DNA of 21,923 bases, from assembly GCA_031551265.1 (NCBI GenBank), contig JAVBNU010000079.1:1-21923 (forward strand). The letters run 5' to 3'. Shown piece after piece: positions 15,570 to 21,923 of the stretch. Under the pieces are notes generated by a model that did no database searches, was not told the origin of the DNA, and worked only from the letters and a program-made list of their open reading frames with translations. The position numbers and the translations under genes were made by a program. Each line of letters begins with the position of its first letter. Within the stretch, counting starts at the first letter, position 1. This stretch comes from JAVBNU01 sp031551265 (lineage in GTDB: Bacteria > Cyanobacteriota > Vampirovibrionia > Gastranaerophilales > Gastranaerophilaceae).

Positions 15570-16802
15570 ATGCTTGTAAACCTAAAAGCGAAATTAAATG
15601 AGTATTTTGGCACTTCGACCTTGGAGGTGCTAAATTACTTGTCTGACTTTGCAGAACGCTCAGAATTTCCGTTGTATATAGTTGGGGGTATTGTAAGGGA
15701 TTTGCTGTTGGGTATAAAAAGTCTTGATATCGATCTTTTGGTTGAGGGTGATGCGCTTGAGTTTGTTGAAAAATTGCCCAAAAATGTAGATATTAAAATT
15801 CTGCAAAAACAACCTGAGCTTAGAACTGCAAAGGTATTGTTTAATAATTCTATTGAGATAGATTTTGCCTCAACTCGTGAAGAAAACTACCCTCAAAAAG
15901 GTCAGTTGCCGGTAGTATCAAAGATTGGCGTTAGTATTAAAAAAGATAGTTTGAGACGTGATTTTACGGTTAATTGTCTGTTGATTTCGCTGAATAAAGC
16001 CAACTTTGGTGATTTAATTGACGATGTTGGCGGCTATGCTGATTTACAAAAAAAAGAGTTGAAGATTTTACATGATGATAGCTTTATCGACGACCCTACA
16101 AGGATTATAAGAGGCTTGAAATTTGCTATACGCTTCAATATGCAGTTAGAAAAACGTACTGCTGAGCAGCAGGAAAAGTATTTGCAGAATATCAACCGTG
16201 ATATGTGCTATTCACGTGTGAAATCCGAATTAGTGCAGACTTTTTGTCTTAATTCTGCTGAAGCCGCTGAATTATTCGTTGCTCAGAACATTTATAGGCT
16301 TGTGAGTGAAAATATAAATAAAAATATTGATTTTGCGATTTTGCCTGAAAATATTTCAAAATATTGCAAAAACTCCGAACATATTTGGCTTGTTTACTTT
16401 GCAGTAATTTTTGCTTGTGACGAAGAAGCTGTTAAAAACTTACCTATCGAATTTACAGCCTGTGAACGGCTTATAATGATTAAATTTGTGCAGGCATATT
16501 CAAATAAAGCTGAGCTTGGTCAGACTAATTCTGCGATTTATAATTTTTTTGCCGGCATGGCTATTGAGTCTGTGCTCGCATTTTACTGCGTAACTCTTGA
16601 TAGTCGTACACTGTGCTATTTGGATACATTGTCAAAAATTTCAATATCTCTGACCGGCGAGGATTTAATCGCGTTGGGATTGCCTCCTTCGCCTGCTTTT
16701 AAGGCTATTTTAGCAGAATTACTAGATGCGAAACTGGATGGCAAAATTAGCACTAAAGACGATGAAATTAATTTTGTTAAAGAGAAAATGAACTTATCTT
16801 AA
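15570..16802 (+). CDS. cca: Class II tRNA nucleotidyltransferase / poly(A) polymerase family enzyme
   Basis: The 410-residue protein has the class II nucleotidyltransferase head: LYIVGGIVRDLLLG (about 35-48), the metal-binding DIDLLVEGD (about 54-62), SLRRDFTVNCLLI (about 128-140) and DDPTRIIRGLKFAIRF (about 171-186). The helical C-terminal half has no HD domain. Members add CCA, or only CC or A, to tRNA 3' ends, or poly(A) to RNA. Sequence alone does not settle which. The nearby tRNA-Ser gene lacks an encoded CCA, so a CCA-adding activity must exist in this organism. The ATG lies two bases after the stop of the preceding gene and has a weak ribosome site, which suggests translational coupling. 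Confidence 0.9.
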   Translation: MLVNLKAKLNEYFGTSTLEVLNYLSDFAERSEFPLYIVGGIVRDLLLGIKSLDIDLLVEGDALEFVEKLPKNVDIKILQKQPELRTAKVLFNNSIEIDFASTREENYPQKGQLPVVSKIGVSIKKDSLRRDFTVNCLLISLNKANFGDLIDDVGGYADLQKKELKILHDDSFIDDPTRIIRGLKFAIRFNMQLEKRTAEQQEKYLQNINRDMCYSRVKSELVQTFCLNSAEAAELFVAQNIYRLVSENINKNIDFAILPENISKYCKNSEHIWLVYFAVIFACDEEAVKNLPIEFTACERLIMIKFVQAYSNKAELGQTNSAIYNFFAGMAIESVLAFYCVTLDSRTLCYLDTLSKISISLTGEDLIALGLPPSPAFKAILAELLDAKLDGKISTKDDEINFVKEKMNLS

Positions 16803-17107
16803 ATTCTGTGGTGTCGCTTGCATGGCCTCGGATTCAGATACAGGGACTACTCTGACAGTTCTAAAGATCGTGCAGTTAGGGTATGTTTTTGCAACTGTCT
16901 CAAAAGATTTCGCTATCGCTGCATTGTATGCTTTTACATATTATATCGGACTTCACGTAATAGTGGAGCTGTAAATCCTCCTATGCAGTAATCAAGCGCG
17001 AGAAGAGCATCTCTTTCGGCTTTACTGATAGTAGGTTCTTTTTTTTCAGGCTGTGTAATTTTATGCCAGGCCTTGAACGATGGTGAATGTGTAACTGAGT
17101 TTATCAT
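16794..17107 (-). pseudogene. Frameshifted small gene (about 105 residues in two frames)
   Basis: From the ATG at 17107, with AGGAG upstream, a 57-residue frame runs MINSVTHSPSFKAWHKI to LLREVRYNM and stops at 16934. The next frame is open from just before that stop and reads VKAYNAAIAKSFETVAKTYP to ATPQNLR, stopping at 16794 with no start codon of its own. The two parts read as one protein split by a one-base loss near 16934-16942 (GATATAATATG). No programmed-slip heptamer is evident. It follows the 17118-17528 gene by ten bases, so both probably form one transcript. Its 3' end overlaps the end of the nucleotidyltransferase gene by nine bases on the opposite strand. The function is unknown. 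A sequencing or assembly error would restore an intact gene. Confidence 0.6.
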
Positions 17108-17117
17108 TGAGGTGCTC

Positions 17118-17528
17118 CTAGTTATTTTCGTTGTTTATTATTATTTTTTTAGCGGCTTTATTTATATTAGCCTCTGCTTTTATGGGAAAACTGGTGCCAA
17201 AAAGTAACCCTGCCAGAGCTCCGAAGGCCCCACCTAGAAAAGCAGTTTCACCTAATGGGAGTTTTTTAGTACATAATGCTGATATTGCTGCGCCTATGGC
17301 TGTACCTACGGCGGCAAGCCCGAAGAATGATGCTAGCATAGGTGCACCTGTTTTATCGCTTTGTTCTTTACGATATTTCATGAATTCGTCTATTTTTTCA
17401 GGTGTACTGTTGTATGTGCGTCTAACACCATCTGTATAAAGTGATATTTGCTGCGTCCCATTTGACATTGGTGCGCCGATACACGGGTCTGTATTTGTAA
17501 AACTACATGGAATAAAATATGTGGACAT
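17118..17528 (-). CDS. Small membrane protein with glycine-rich helices, unknown
   Basis: The 136-residue protein is unrecognised. Residues 1-60 are polar with scattered Cys and Pro (YFIPCSFTNTDPCIGAP) and a helical segment with Lys and Glu (TPEKIDEFMKYRKEQSD). Two hydrophobic, Gly/Ala-rich helices follow: about 67-86 (SFFGLAAVGTAIGAAISAL) and about 96-112 (FLGGAFGALAGLLFGTSF), with small-residue spacing like glycine-zipper hairpins. The tail is basic, then Asn-rich. The ATG at 17528 follows AAGGGA. A TATAAT hexamer lies on the minus strand at 17567-17572 with no good -35. It leads a likely operon with the frameshifted gene downstream. Confidence 0.65.
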   Translation of the reverse strand: MSTYFIPCSFTNTDPCIGAPMSNGTQQISLYTDGVRRTYNSTPEKIDEFMKYRKEQSDKTGAPMLASFFGLAAVGTAIGAAISALCTKKLPLGETAFLGGAFGALAGLLFGTSFPIKAEANINKAAKKIIINNENN

Positions 17529-17605
17529 TTTCTAATCCCTTTCGATTTCTACTACATTACTTTCTAATTATACTTGTACAAACCCTGAACAAAGAAAAAT
17601 TTGCC

Positions 17606-17624
17606 CTATTCTATTCTATTCTAT
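17606..17624. repeat. CTATT microsatellite
   Basis: Three and four-fifths copies of the 5-base unit CTATT occur in the gap between the minus-strand gene at 17528 and the tRNA region. The rest of 17529-17717 is A/T-rich and shows no gene. Confidence 0.7.
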
Positions 17625-17717
17625 GGAAAACCTTATCTGAGTTGATTTTAAATGATAATAAATTCATATTTACATTACTTTACAATTCGCATTTAAATTT
17701 TTTAAAATTAAAATAAG

Positions 17718-17746
17718 TTGCGTATGGCATGTTGTTTAGGTAAAAT
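17718..17746 (+). promoter_or_regulatory. Predicted promoter of the tRNA-Ser region
   Basis: TTGCGT (17718-17723) and TAAAAT (17741-17746) are 17 bases apart. The start near 17753 lies 27 bases before a partial copy of the tRNA 5' end (17780) but about 156 bases before the intact tRNA. No comparably good promoter is seen between that partial copy and the intact gene. Confidence 0.55.
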
Positions 17747-17760
17747 AAGTGAAGTAATTG

Positions 17761-17795
17761 TTGAAAACTAAATAGAAATGGAGAAGTGTCCGAGT
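17761..17795 (+). repeat. Upstream direct copy of the tRNA-Ser leader and 5' end
   Basis: These 35 bases are identical to 17890-17924. They comprise 19 bases of leader and the first 16 bases of the tRNA (GGAGAAGTGTCCGAGT), after which the two copies diverge. The repeat distance is 129 bases. Confidence 0.95.
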
Positions 17796-17880
17796 AGAGC
17801 CGGTATGAAGTGCTCGAGCAAAAAAGGCTTAAATAGCGTTTTTTGCGGAAGGGAAAGCAAGAAATTACCACTCGAGACAC
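17786..17880 (+). other. Potential structured RNA element between the two tRNA 5' ends
   Basis: GTGTCCGAGT (17786-17795) can pair with ACTCGAGACAC (17870-17880), with one bulged A, enclosing a second hairpin at 17818-17846. The inner hairpin has 12-base arms (GCAAAAAAGGCT / AGCGTTTTTTGC) with one mismatch and a TAAAT loop. The right arm includes six T residues, so it could also attenuate read-through into the tRNA. No cloverleaf fold is apparent. Confidence 0.4.
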
Positions 17881-17908
17881 AGGTAAATTTTGAAAACTAA
17901 ATAGAAAT

Positions 17909-17995
17909 GGAGAAGTGTCCGAGTGGTTTAAGGTGCAGACCTGGAACGTCTGTGTAGGGGCGACTCTACCGAGAGTTCGAATCTCTCCTTCTCCG
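17909..17995 (+). tRNA. tRNA-Ser(GGA)
   Basis: The 87-base gene folds fully. The acceptor is GGAGAAG with CTTCTCC, discriminator G at 17995. The anticodon arm is CAGAC-CTGGAAC-GTCTG with anticodon GGA, reading UCC/UCU. There is a long class II variable arm (about GTAGGGGCGACTCTAC) and a T arm GAGAG-TTCGAAT-CTCTC. The 3' CCA is not encoded; a T-run follows directly. The frames that read across it on both strands are not genes. Confidence 0.97.
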
Positions 17996-18290
17996 TTTTT
18001 TATCTTTGCGATTGCGAACTGGTATTTTTGCTCTCGACGTCGCAAAAATACGGAGTGTCAGTCGACTACGTCGACATCCTGTCTCGTACGGCTCGTGTTG
18101 ACTCGCCTACGATTCAAGAGAATCTCTCCTTCTCCGTTTTTTATCTTTGAGATTGCGAACTGGTATTTTTGCTCTCGCCGTCGCAAAAATACGGAGTATC
18201 AGTCTACTATATCGACATCCTGCCTCGTACGGCTCGTGTTGACTCGCCTGCGACTCAAGAGAATCTCTCCTTCTCCGTTTTTTTATCTTT
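17979..18290 (+). repeat. Tandem 141-bp units each starting with the tRNA-Ser 3' end
   Basis: The tRNA 3' end from GAATCTCTCCTTCTCCG plus the following T-rich flank occurs at 17979 (in the tRNA), 18120 and 18261, a constant period of 141 bases. Two full units (17979-18119 and 18120-18260, about 10 differences) and a partial third of about 30 bases are present. Each full unit contains a hairpin with perfect 10-base arms GTATTTTTGC / GCAAAAATAC (18022-18051 and 18163-18192); unit 1 also has GTCGAC-TAC-GTCGAC (18061-18075), decayed in unit 2. No coding sequence is credible here. This fills the gap 17996-18301. Confidence 0.93.
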
Positions 18291-18301
18291 TTTAATTTTG
18301 T

Positions 18302-21007
18302 TTAAAATTTCAGTGACACCCCTAGCTGAAAACCGATACCTGTTCTGCCTCCGTTACGGAAGTCTATTTGCATATAACTTAAGAATCGCTCTTTCCATTC
18401 TTTTAATGCTCCAATACCATATTCAAAGTAACCGTGGCGCATACTTACACTCGGGAGTCCTATCGAGCCGGCGCTGCCATTTACATTGTCGTTAATATTG
18501 TACATATAGAGCGTTGTCAGGTATACTGACCAGGTTTCTCTGCCATAAATTAAGTTAAGGCCGGGTGCCACATTTATGCCGTTAAGCAATCCTGAATTCA
18601 TAGAGAGTGCTCCAAAATCTGTCCCCCAGTTTTGTTCTCCAAAAATATTGTAGGATACAAGTACGTTAGGCTGGATTATAAAATTACGAGTCGGTTTGAA
18701 ATTATATGCTTGTTTTATGGCCGTACCCGCAAACCAATTGCCTGTGTCATCACTGAAGCCTGTTCCACTCATATCATTATTGTACCCGCCACCATAGGCA
18801 AGGATTGAGCCTATGTAATCACCTTTTGAAAATGTTCCCATAAAGCCACCTTGTCCGCCATTTTGGTACATACTTACGCCATTAAATGTTTGATGTCCGC
18901 CATTGTAACCGATGTACACTGTTGGGAGAAATTCCCAACTATTTTGGAGGTGTATGGTATCAAAATCTCCACCTAGCAAAGCACCATAGGTGTTGTTATT
19001 GATATTAAGGCCTTGTGTCATTGAAAGGCGTTCAAATGCAGCATAAGATTTTAGCCATAGACCGCCACCCTCGCTGACAAACTGATATGGCGCAAATTGC
19101 GGGTATAAAGACGCATATTGATTCTTTGTGCTATTTTTCGCTGTTAGTTCATTAGAGTCAAGATAAACGTGATCAAATAGAACATTATTGACCCCTAACT
19201 GGTTTTGGTATTGTGCAAGTGTTGCAACCTGACCTCGGAAGACTTGAGGATTATGACCTTCTCTGTACAAGCTGTATTGTCCGTTACCGTCTGAACGAAA
19301 TCCATATTTGTAAATTGGTGTTGTAATTGGCTGGCTTACTGTTTGTGAATATGTTGGCTGCATTCCGCTGATTTCAAAAATCCGAAATGGAATAACTTTT
19401 TCAGTTGGTACCCCTGAAATCAAAATATTTGTGATATTAAAATTCCCTGATGCATTTCCATTTAGAATAAACTTATCTGCAGTTTTTGCATTTGCATTAA
19501 TATCCAAAGCGAAATTATTTATGCCTGAGGCGGAAAAATTATTAACTACAGTCGTTGTGATTAGTCTGTTTATGCTGTTTGTATAGACGTTATTGAGTGA
19601 TAGATTGTTGATTGTCATGTTTGCAGATTGAAATAAATTAAAATTTGAATTTGAGATTGAATTTGTACCTCCGAAAAAAGAAGTTGAGTAGTTGGTCAGT
19701 GTCCCGCCTGCCTGATTGTATATTCCTGAAAAATTTTCGTTTACTGCGCGTTCAGCTATTACAAGTGAACCATTACCCGTTTTATTTATTGTGCCGACTC
19801 CTGAAAATCCCCCATCTGCGTACATAATGCCGGAATTACCGTTAATATTTACCACTCCTGAAATGTCTGAGATATCTATGTCGTTTGGTATCCCGTTAGA
19901 GAGATTACCTGTGAAAGTAATATTTTTATTTGTGCCTGAGGTTAAATTTACTGTGCCAGCCTCATTAGCCAGTGCGCCGCCACTGATTGCCGCATTATTA
20001 TTAATGAAGGCAGAGCCTGTTATGTCCAATGTTCCGCCTGTGGAATTATAAATTGCGCCCCCGCTTCCTGATTCTGCAAGATTGTTATTAAAACTTGAGC
20101 CGCTAATTGACGCCAAAGCGCGGTTGTAGATGGCGCCTCCGTCACTTTGAGCAATATTACCTGTGAATGTGTTACCAGCATTAATAATCAGAGTGCCCTG
20201 ATTATTGAGTATTGCGCCTCCATCGCCCCGGTTGGGGTCAGAGCCGAAGGTTCCATTGCATATATTCTCGGAAAATACATTTCCGGCATTTAAGATTATC
20301 GTACCATTACTGTTAAATATTGCCCCGGCTCTATCGTCAGCCTCATTTTTGTTGAATATACTGCCTGTTGTAATAACAGTGCCACCGAAGTTATGTATTG
20401 CTCCTGATGCCCCTCCCGCTTTGTTTTTAGTAAAAATATTACCTTGTTTTAATATAACTGTTCCTTGTTCATTATAAAGGCCGCCACCATCAAATGTTGC
20501 AGTGGTTGTATTCTGACTAAAGGTGGAGTTTGAAATTGTGGCTGTTCCAATTTTATTATGGAAAGCTCCTGCATCACTATTATCTATAATCTGATGAAGC
20601 GTAACATTATTCAAGCTTAAAGTCATTTGATCATTGTAAACAATGGGGCTTCCATTCGGTATAGTTCTTGTTATTAGTAAATCGCTTATTGTTGAAACCA
20701 AGCCATCTGCTGTGCCATCAAAGAAAAATCTGCTGGTTCCAATGATGGACGTAAAACTAATACTGGAATTATTCCCCAAAATATTTACATTTGAAGAAAC
20801 TGTACTAAATGGTATAGGTGGAACGATTATATCCTGAATAATATTTATAATATAAGGATTAGAAGGCGTTGAGCCGGAAATATTTGCATTATTAATGGCA
20901 TTACTTAGTTGTGCTGCATTGGAAACATCCTCTGCAAAAGACGGAAGCAATAACAAAAAATTACAGCATAGCAATAGTTGTATTGCCCAAAATAATCGTT
21001 TCTTCAT
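18302..21007 (-). CDS. Autotransporter adhesin with Pmp-like GGAI/FxxN repeats
   Basis: The 901-residue type V secretion protein has three parts. A signal peptide (1-25, MKKRLFWAIQLLLCCNFLLL then PSFA). A beta-helix passenger (about 40-620), with at least seven GGAIYN-type motifs (GGGLYN, SGAIHN, AGAIFN, GGAILN, GGAIYN twice, GGALAN) alternating with FxxN motifs (FSQN, FTKN, FNKN, FSEN, FTGN, FNNN), the paired motif known from chlamydial polymorphic membrane proteins. A C-terminal autotransporter barrel from about 645 (GGGLWLKSYAAFERL) to the terminal strand QLGVSLKF with final Phe. The passenger should reach the cell surface and probably mediates adhesion. AAGAGG precedes the ATG, and a minus-strand TATAAT lies at 21036-21041. 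No terminator is seen at its 3' end. Confidence 0.9.
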   Translation of the reverse strand: MKKRLFWAIQLLLCCNFLLLLPSFAEDVSNAAQLSNAINNANISGSTPSNPYIINIIQDIIVPPIPFSTVSSNVNILGNNSSISFTSIIGTSRFFFDGTADGLVSTISDLLITRTIPNGSPIVYNDQMTLSLNNVTLHQIIDNSDAGAFHNKIGTATISNSTFSQNTTTATFDGGGLYNEQGTVILKQGNIFTKNKAGGASGAIHNFGGTVITTGSIFNKNEADDRAGAIFNSNGTIILNAGNVFSENICNGTFGSDPNRGDGGAILNNQGTLIINAGNTFTGNIAQSDGGAIYNRALASISGSSFNNNLAESGSGGAIYNSTGGTLDITGSAFINNNAAISGGALANEAGTVNLTSGTNKNITFTGNLSNGIPNDIDISDISGVVNINGNSGIMYADGGFSGVGTINKTGNGSLVIAERAVNENFSGIYNQAGGTLTNYSTSFFGGTNSISNSNFNLFQSANMTINNLSLNNVYTNSINRLITTTVVNNFSASGINNFALDINANAKTADKFILNGNASGNFNITNILISGVPTEKVIPFRIFEISGMQPTYSQTVSQPITTPIYKYGFRSDGNGQYSLYREGHNPQVFRGQVATLAQYQNQLGVNNVLFDHVYLDSNELTAKNSTKNQYASLYPQFAPYQFVSEGGGLWLKSYAAFERLSMTQGLNINNNTYGALLGGDFDTIHLQNSWEFLPTVYIGYNGGHQTFNGVSMYQNGGQGGFMGTFSKGDYIGSILAYGGGYNNDMSGTGFSDDTGNWFAGTAIKQAYNFKPTRNFIIQPNVLVSYNIFGEQNWGTDFGALSMNSGLLNGINVAPGLNLIYGRETWSVYLTTLYMYNINDNVNGSAGSIGLPSVSMRHGYFEYGIGALKEWKERFLSYMQIDFRNGGRTGIGFQLGVSLKF

Positions 21008-21081
21008 AAAGCCTCTTCAAGCCTATATTCAAAAAATTATATTTGTTGATTGTTTTTGAGATACTAGTAACATGTCTATCC

Positions 21082-21111
21082 TTGCGAGCAAATTAAAATA
21101 TCTATTATAAT
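21082..21111 (+). promoter_or_regulatory. Predicted promoter of the microgene-PRTase operon
   Basis: TTGCGA (21082-21087) and a perfect TATAAT (21106-21111) are separated by 18 bases. The start near 21118 gives a leader of about 90 bases to the TTG at 21208. A second -10-like box, TGCTAAAAT, lies further downstream in the leader and could be an alternative. The gap 21008-21207 holds this and the divergent autotransporter promoter region. Confidence 0.5.
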
Positions 21112-21207
21112 ACAATGTCTGATTTGTTTGTGCTAAAATAAGTGTGCCGGAACTATTGGCCAAACAAAATTTATTATGTGATGCACAAAATTTGAAGGAG
21201 GATTTAG

Positions 21208-21348
21208 TTGGTAGTATCAATCAAAGACCATATTGAATTTAGAAATATTATCAAAAAAATCTTTTCAATAAGTTTTTGTGAAGGTAAAACGCATATAACT
21301 ATTTGCATTCCAGGTGTAAAAATAAAAATCGCTAATCGGTATTTATAG
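21208..21348 (+). CDS. 46-residue microprotein, coupled to the PRTase gene
   Basis: A strong AAGGAGG (21195-21201) stands six bases before TTG (21208), opening a 46-codon frame that ends with TAG directly abutting the next ATG. The product is VVSIKDHIEFRNIIKKIFSI, then a short linker with Cys and Gly, then THITICIPGVKIKIANRYL. From memory, the pattern IFSI...(x)I.I.GIKIKI resembles a short terminal module seen on some surface-polysaccharide glycosyltransferases; here it would stand alone. That resemblance is not tested. The ribosome site and abutting downstream gene are the main support for it being real. Confidence 0.55.
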   Translation: MVVSIKDHIEFRNIIKKIFSISFCEGKTHITICIPGVKIKIANRYL

Positions 21349-21923
21349 ATGTCAGGAAAAAAGATAATGACTATATTGAATCAATTTGTGGAAAATAAGA
21401 AAGACACAGAAAATATGCTGCAGTTACAGGAAAATAAAATAGCCATAGCGAATGAATGTGTACTGGAATACATTTATAAAAAAAGCCCTATAGAAATTGT
21501 TTCCAACAAAAATATAGCTGAATTCAGAATCGAATTAGGCAAAAGTCTTTTTTCGGAAATCCCTCCATCAATAGTAAACGACGCAGATGCAGTTGTGCCT
21601 TGCCCACAGACAGGTATATATTATGCGATAGGGCTGGCATTAGCTATAAATAAACAGTACTTACCTGCTATTGTTAACTTGTCGCCTAATGAAAGGTATT
21701 TGTCTGTGACTGATCCTGACGAGAGAAAAAAATTTATCTGGAGCAAATTATATCCTATAAAGTCTCTTGTAGAAAATAAAAAAGTAATAATTGTAGATGA
21801 AGCGATATTCACTGGTATGACGTTGAAAATTTTGTGTGAAATGCTGAATACATTTAATGCAAAAGCTATATATCTGTGTATCCCTACTCCAATGTGTCTA
21901 CAAAAATGTTTGCACAATATTAT
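21349..21923 (+). CDS. PurF-like phosphoribosyltransferase without glutaminase domain, 3' truncated by window
   Basis: The frame is open from the ATG at 21349 to the window end (191 codons). It matches the phosphoribosyltransferase half of amidophosphoribosyltransferase: ECVLEYIYKKSP (like the CVFEYVYFARPDS block), FRIELGKSL, DADAVVPCPQTGIYYAIG (like VPVPDSG), SKLYPIKSLVENKK, and the PRPP loop VIIVDEAIFTGMT at residues 146-158. PurF normally has an N-terminal glutaminase of about 230 residues with a catalytic Cys; here only about 35 residues precede the CVxEY block. It may use free ammonia or another acceptor, or be a paralogue in a specialised pathway. It is translated right after the microgene stop (TAG-ATG), with no ribosome site of its own. 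Confidence 0.75.
   Translation, partial: MSGKKIMTILNQFVENKKDTENMLQLQENKIAIANECVLEYIYKKSPIEIVSNKNIAEFRIELGKSLFSEIPPSIVNDADAVVPCPQTGIYYAIGLALAINKQYLPAIVNLSPNERYLSVTDPDERKKFIWSKLYPIKSLVENKKVIIVDEAIFTGMTLKILCEMLNTFNAKAIYLCIPTPMCLQKCLHNI

Noticed and set aside
17680..18045. Minus-strand frame of 121 codons over the tRNA region
   Set aside because: It is antisense to the tRNA and crosses both tRNA copies; a typical spurious translation of a tRNA-Ser locus.
17979..18290. CRISPR-like array
   Set aside because: The period is 141 bases with whole units nearly identical; there are no short repeats separated by unique spacers and no cas gene in view.
17915..18295. Plus-strand frame of 126 codons across tRNA-Ser and the 141-bp units
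   Set aside because: It starts inside the tRNA gene, and its internal repetition only reflects the tandem non-coding units. No ribosome site or family.

Overview
The window is AT-rich bacterial DNA from a diderm (Gram-negative-type) organism. It encodes an outer-membrane porin, a TolC-type outer-membrane channel and an autotransporter with a C-terminal beta-barrel. The single tRNA gene does not encode its 3' CCA, which fits the class II tRNA nucleotidyltransferase-family gene nearby. Several small proteins have no family I recognise. The mix (Pmp-like adhesin, exported ankyrin protein, many lineage-specific small proteins, low GC) suggests a host-associated, uncultured-type bacterium. I cannot fix the phylum from sequence alone; a gut Gastranaerophilales-like or other non-model diderm lineage is possible but unproven.

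Layout. 1-853: 3' part of a porin. 992-2194 (minus): mdaB-like quinone reductase and beta-carbonic anhydrase, divergent from msrA (2342-2866, plus). 2867-3165: non-coding, with a multi-stem inverted-repeat element. 3166-3363: a 65-residue basic protein ending at a perfect bidirectional terminator. 3415-9381 (minus): a tight five-gene efflux operon in the order TolC-like, HlyD/YbhG-like, YbhF-like double ATPase, YbhS-like and YbhR-like permeases. 9606-10895: exported ankyrin protein with a 90-bp tandem repeat. 10963-11655 (minus): unknown coiled-coil protein. 11849-13699: mnmG. 13701-14081 (minus): small membrane protein. 14245-16802: two-gene operon of an AT-hook-like Lys/Glu/Pro-rich protein and a CCA-adding/poly(A) polymerase family enzyme, behind a near-consensus promoter. 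16794-17528 (minus): small membrane protein followed by a frameshifted small gene. 17718-18290: tRNA-Ser(GGA) bracketed by partial copies of itself. 18302-21007 (minus): a 901-residue Pmp-like autotransporter. 21208-21923: a 46-codon microgene abutting a PurF-like phosphoribosyltransferase that lacks the glutaminase domain and runs off the window.

Functional themes are envelope and export (porin, tripartite ABC efflux, autotransporter, exported ankyrin protein), redox and CO2/bicarbonate handling (MdaB, MsrA, carbonic anhydrase) and tRNA biology (MnmG, nucleotidyltransferase, tRNA-Ser). The points most worth a second look are the repeat structure around tRNA-Ser, the glutaminase-less PurF homologue with its coupled microprotein, the frameshifted gene at 16794-17107, and the structured intergenic element at 2887-3009.
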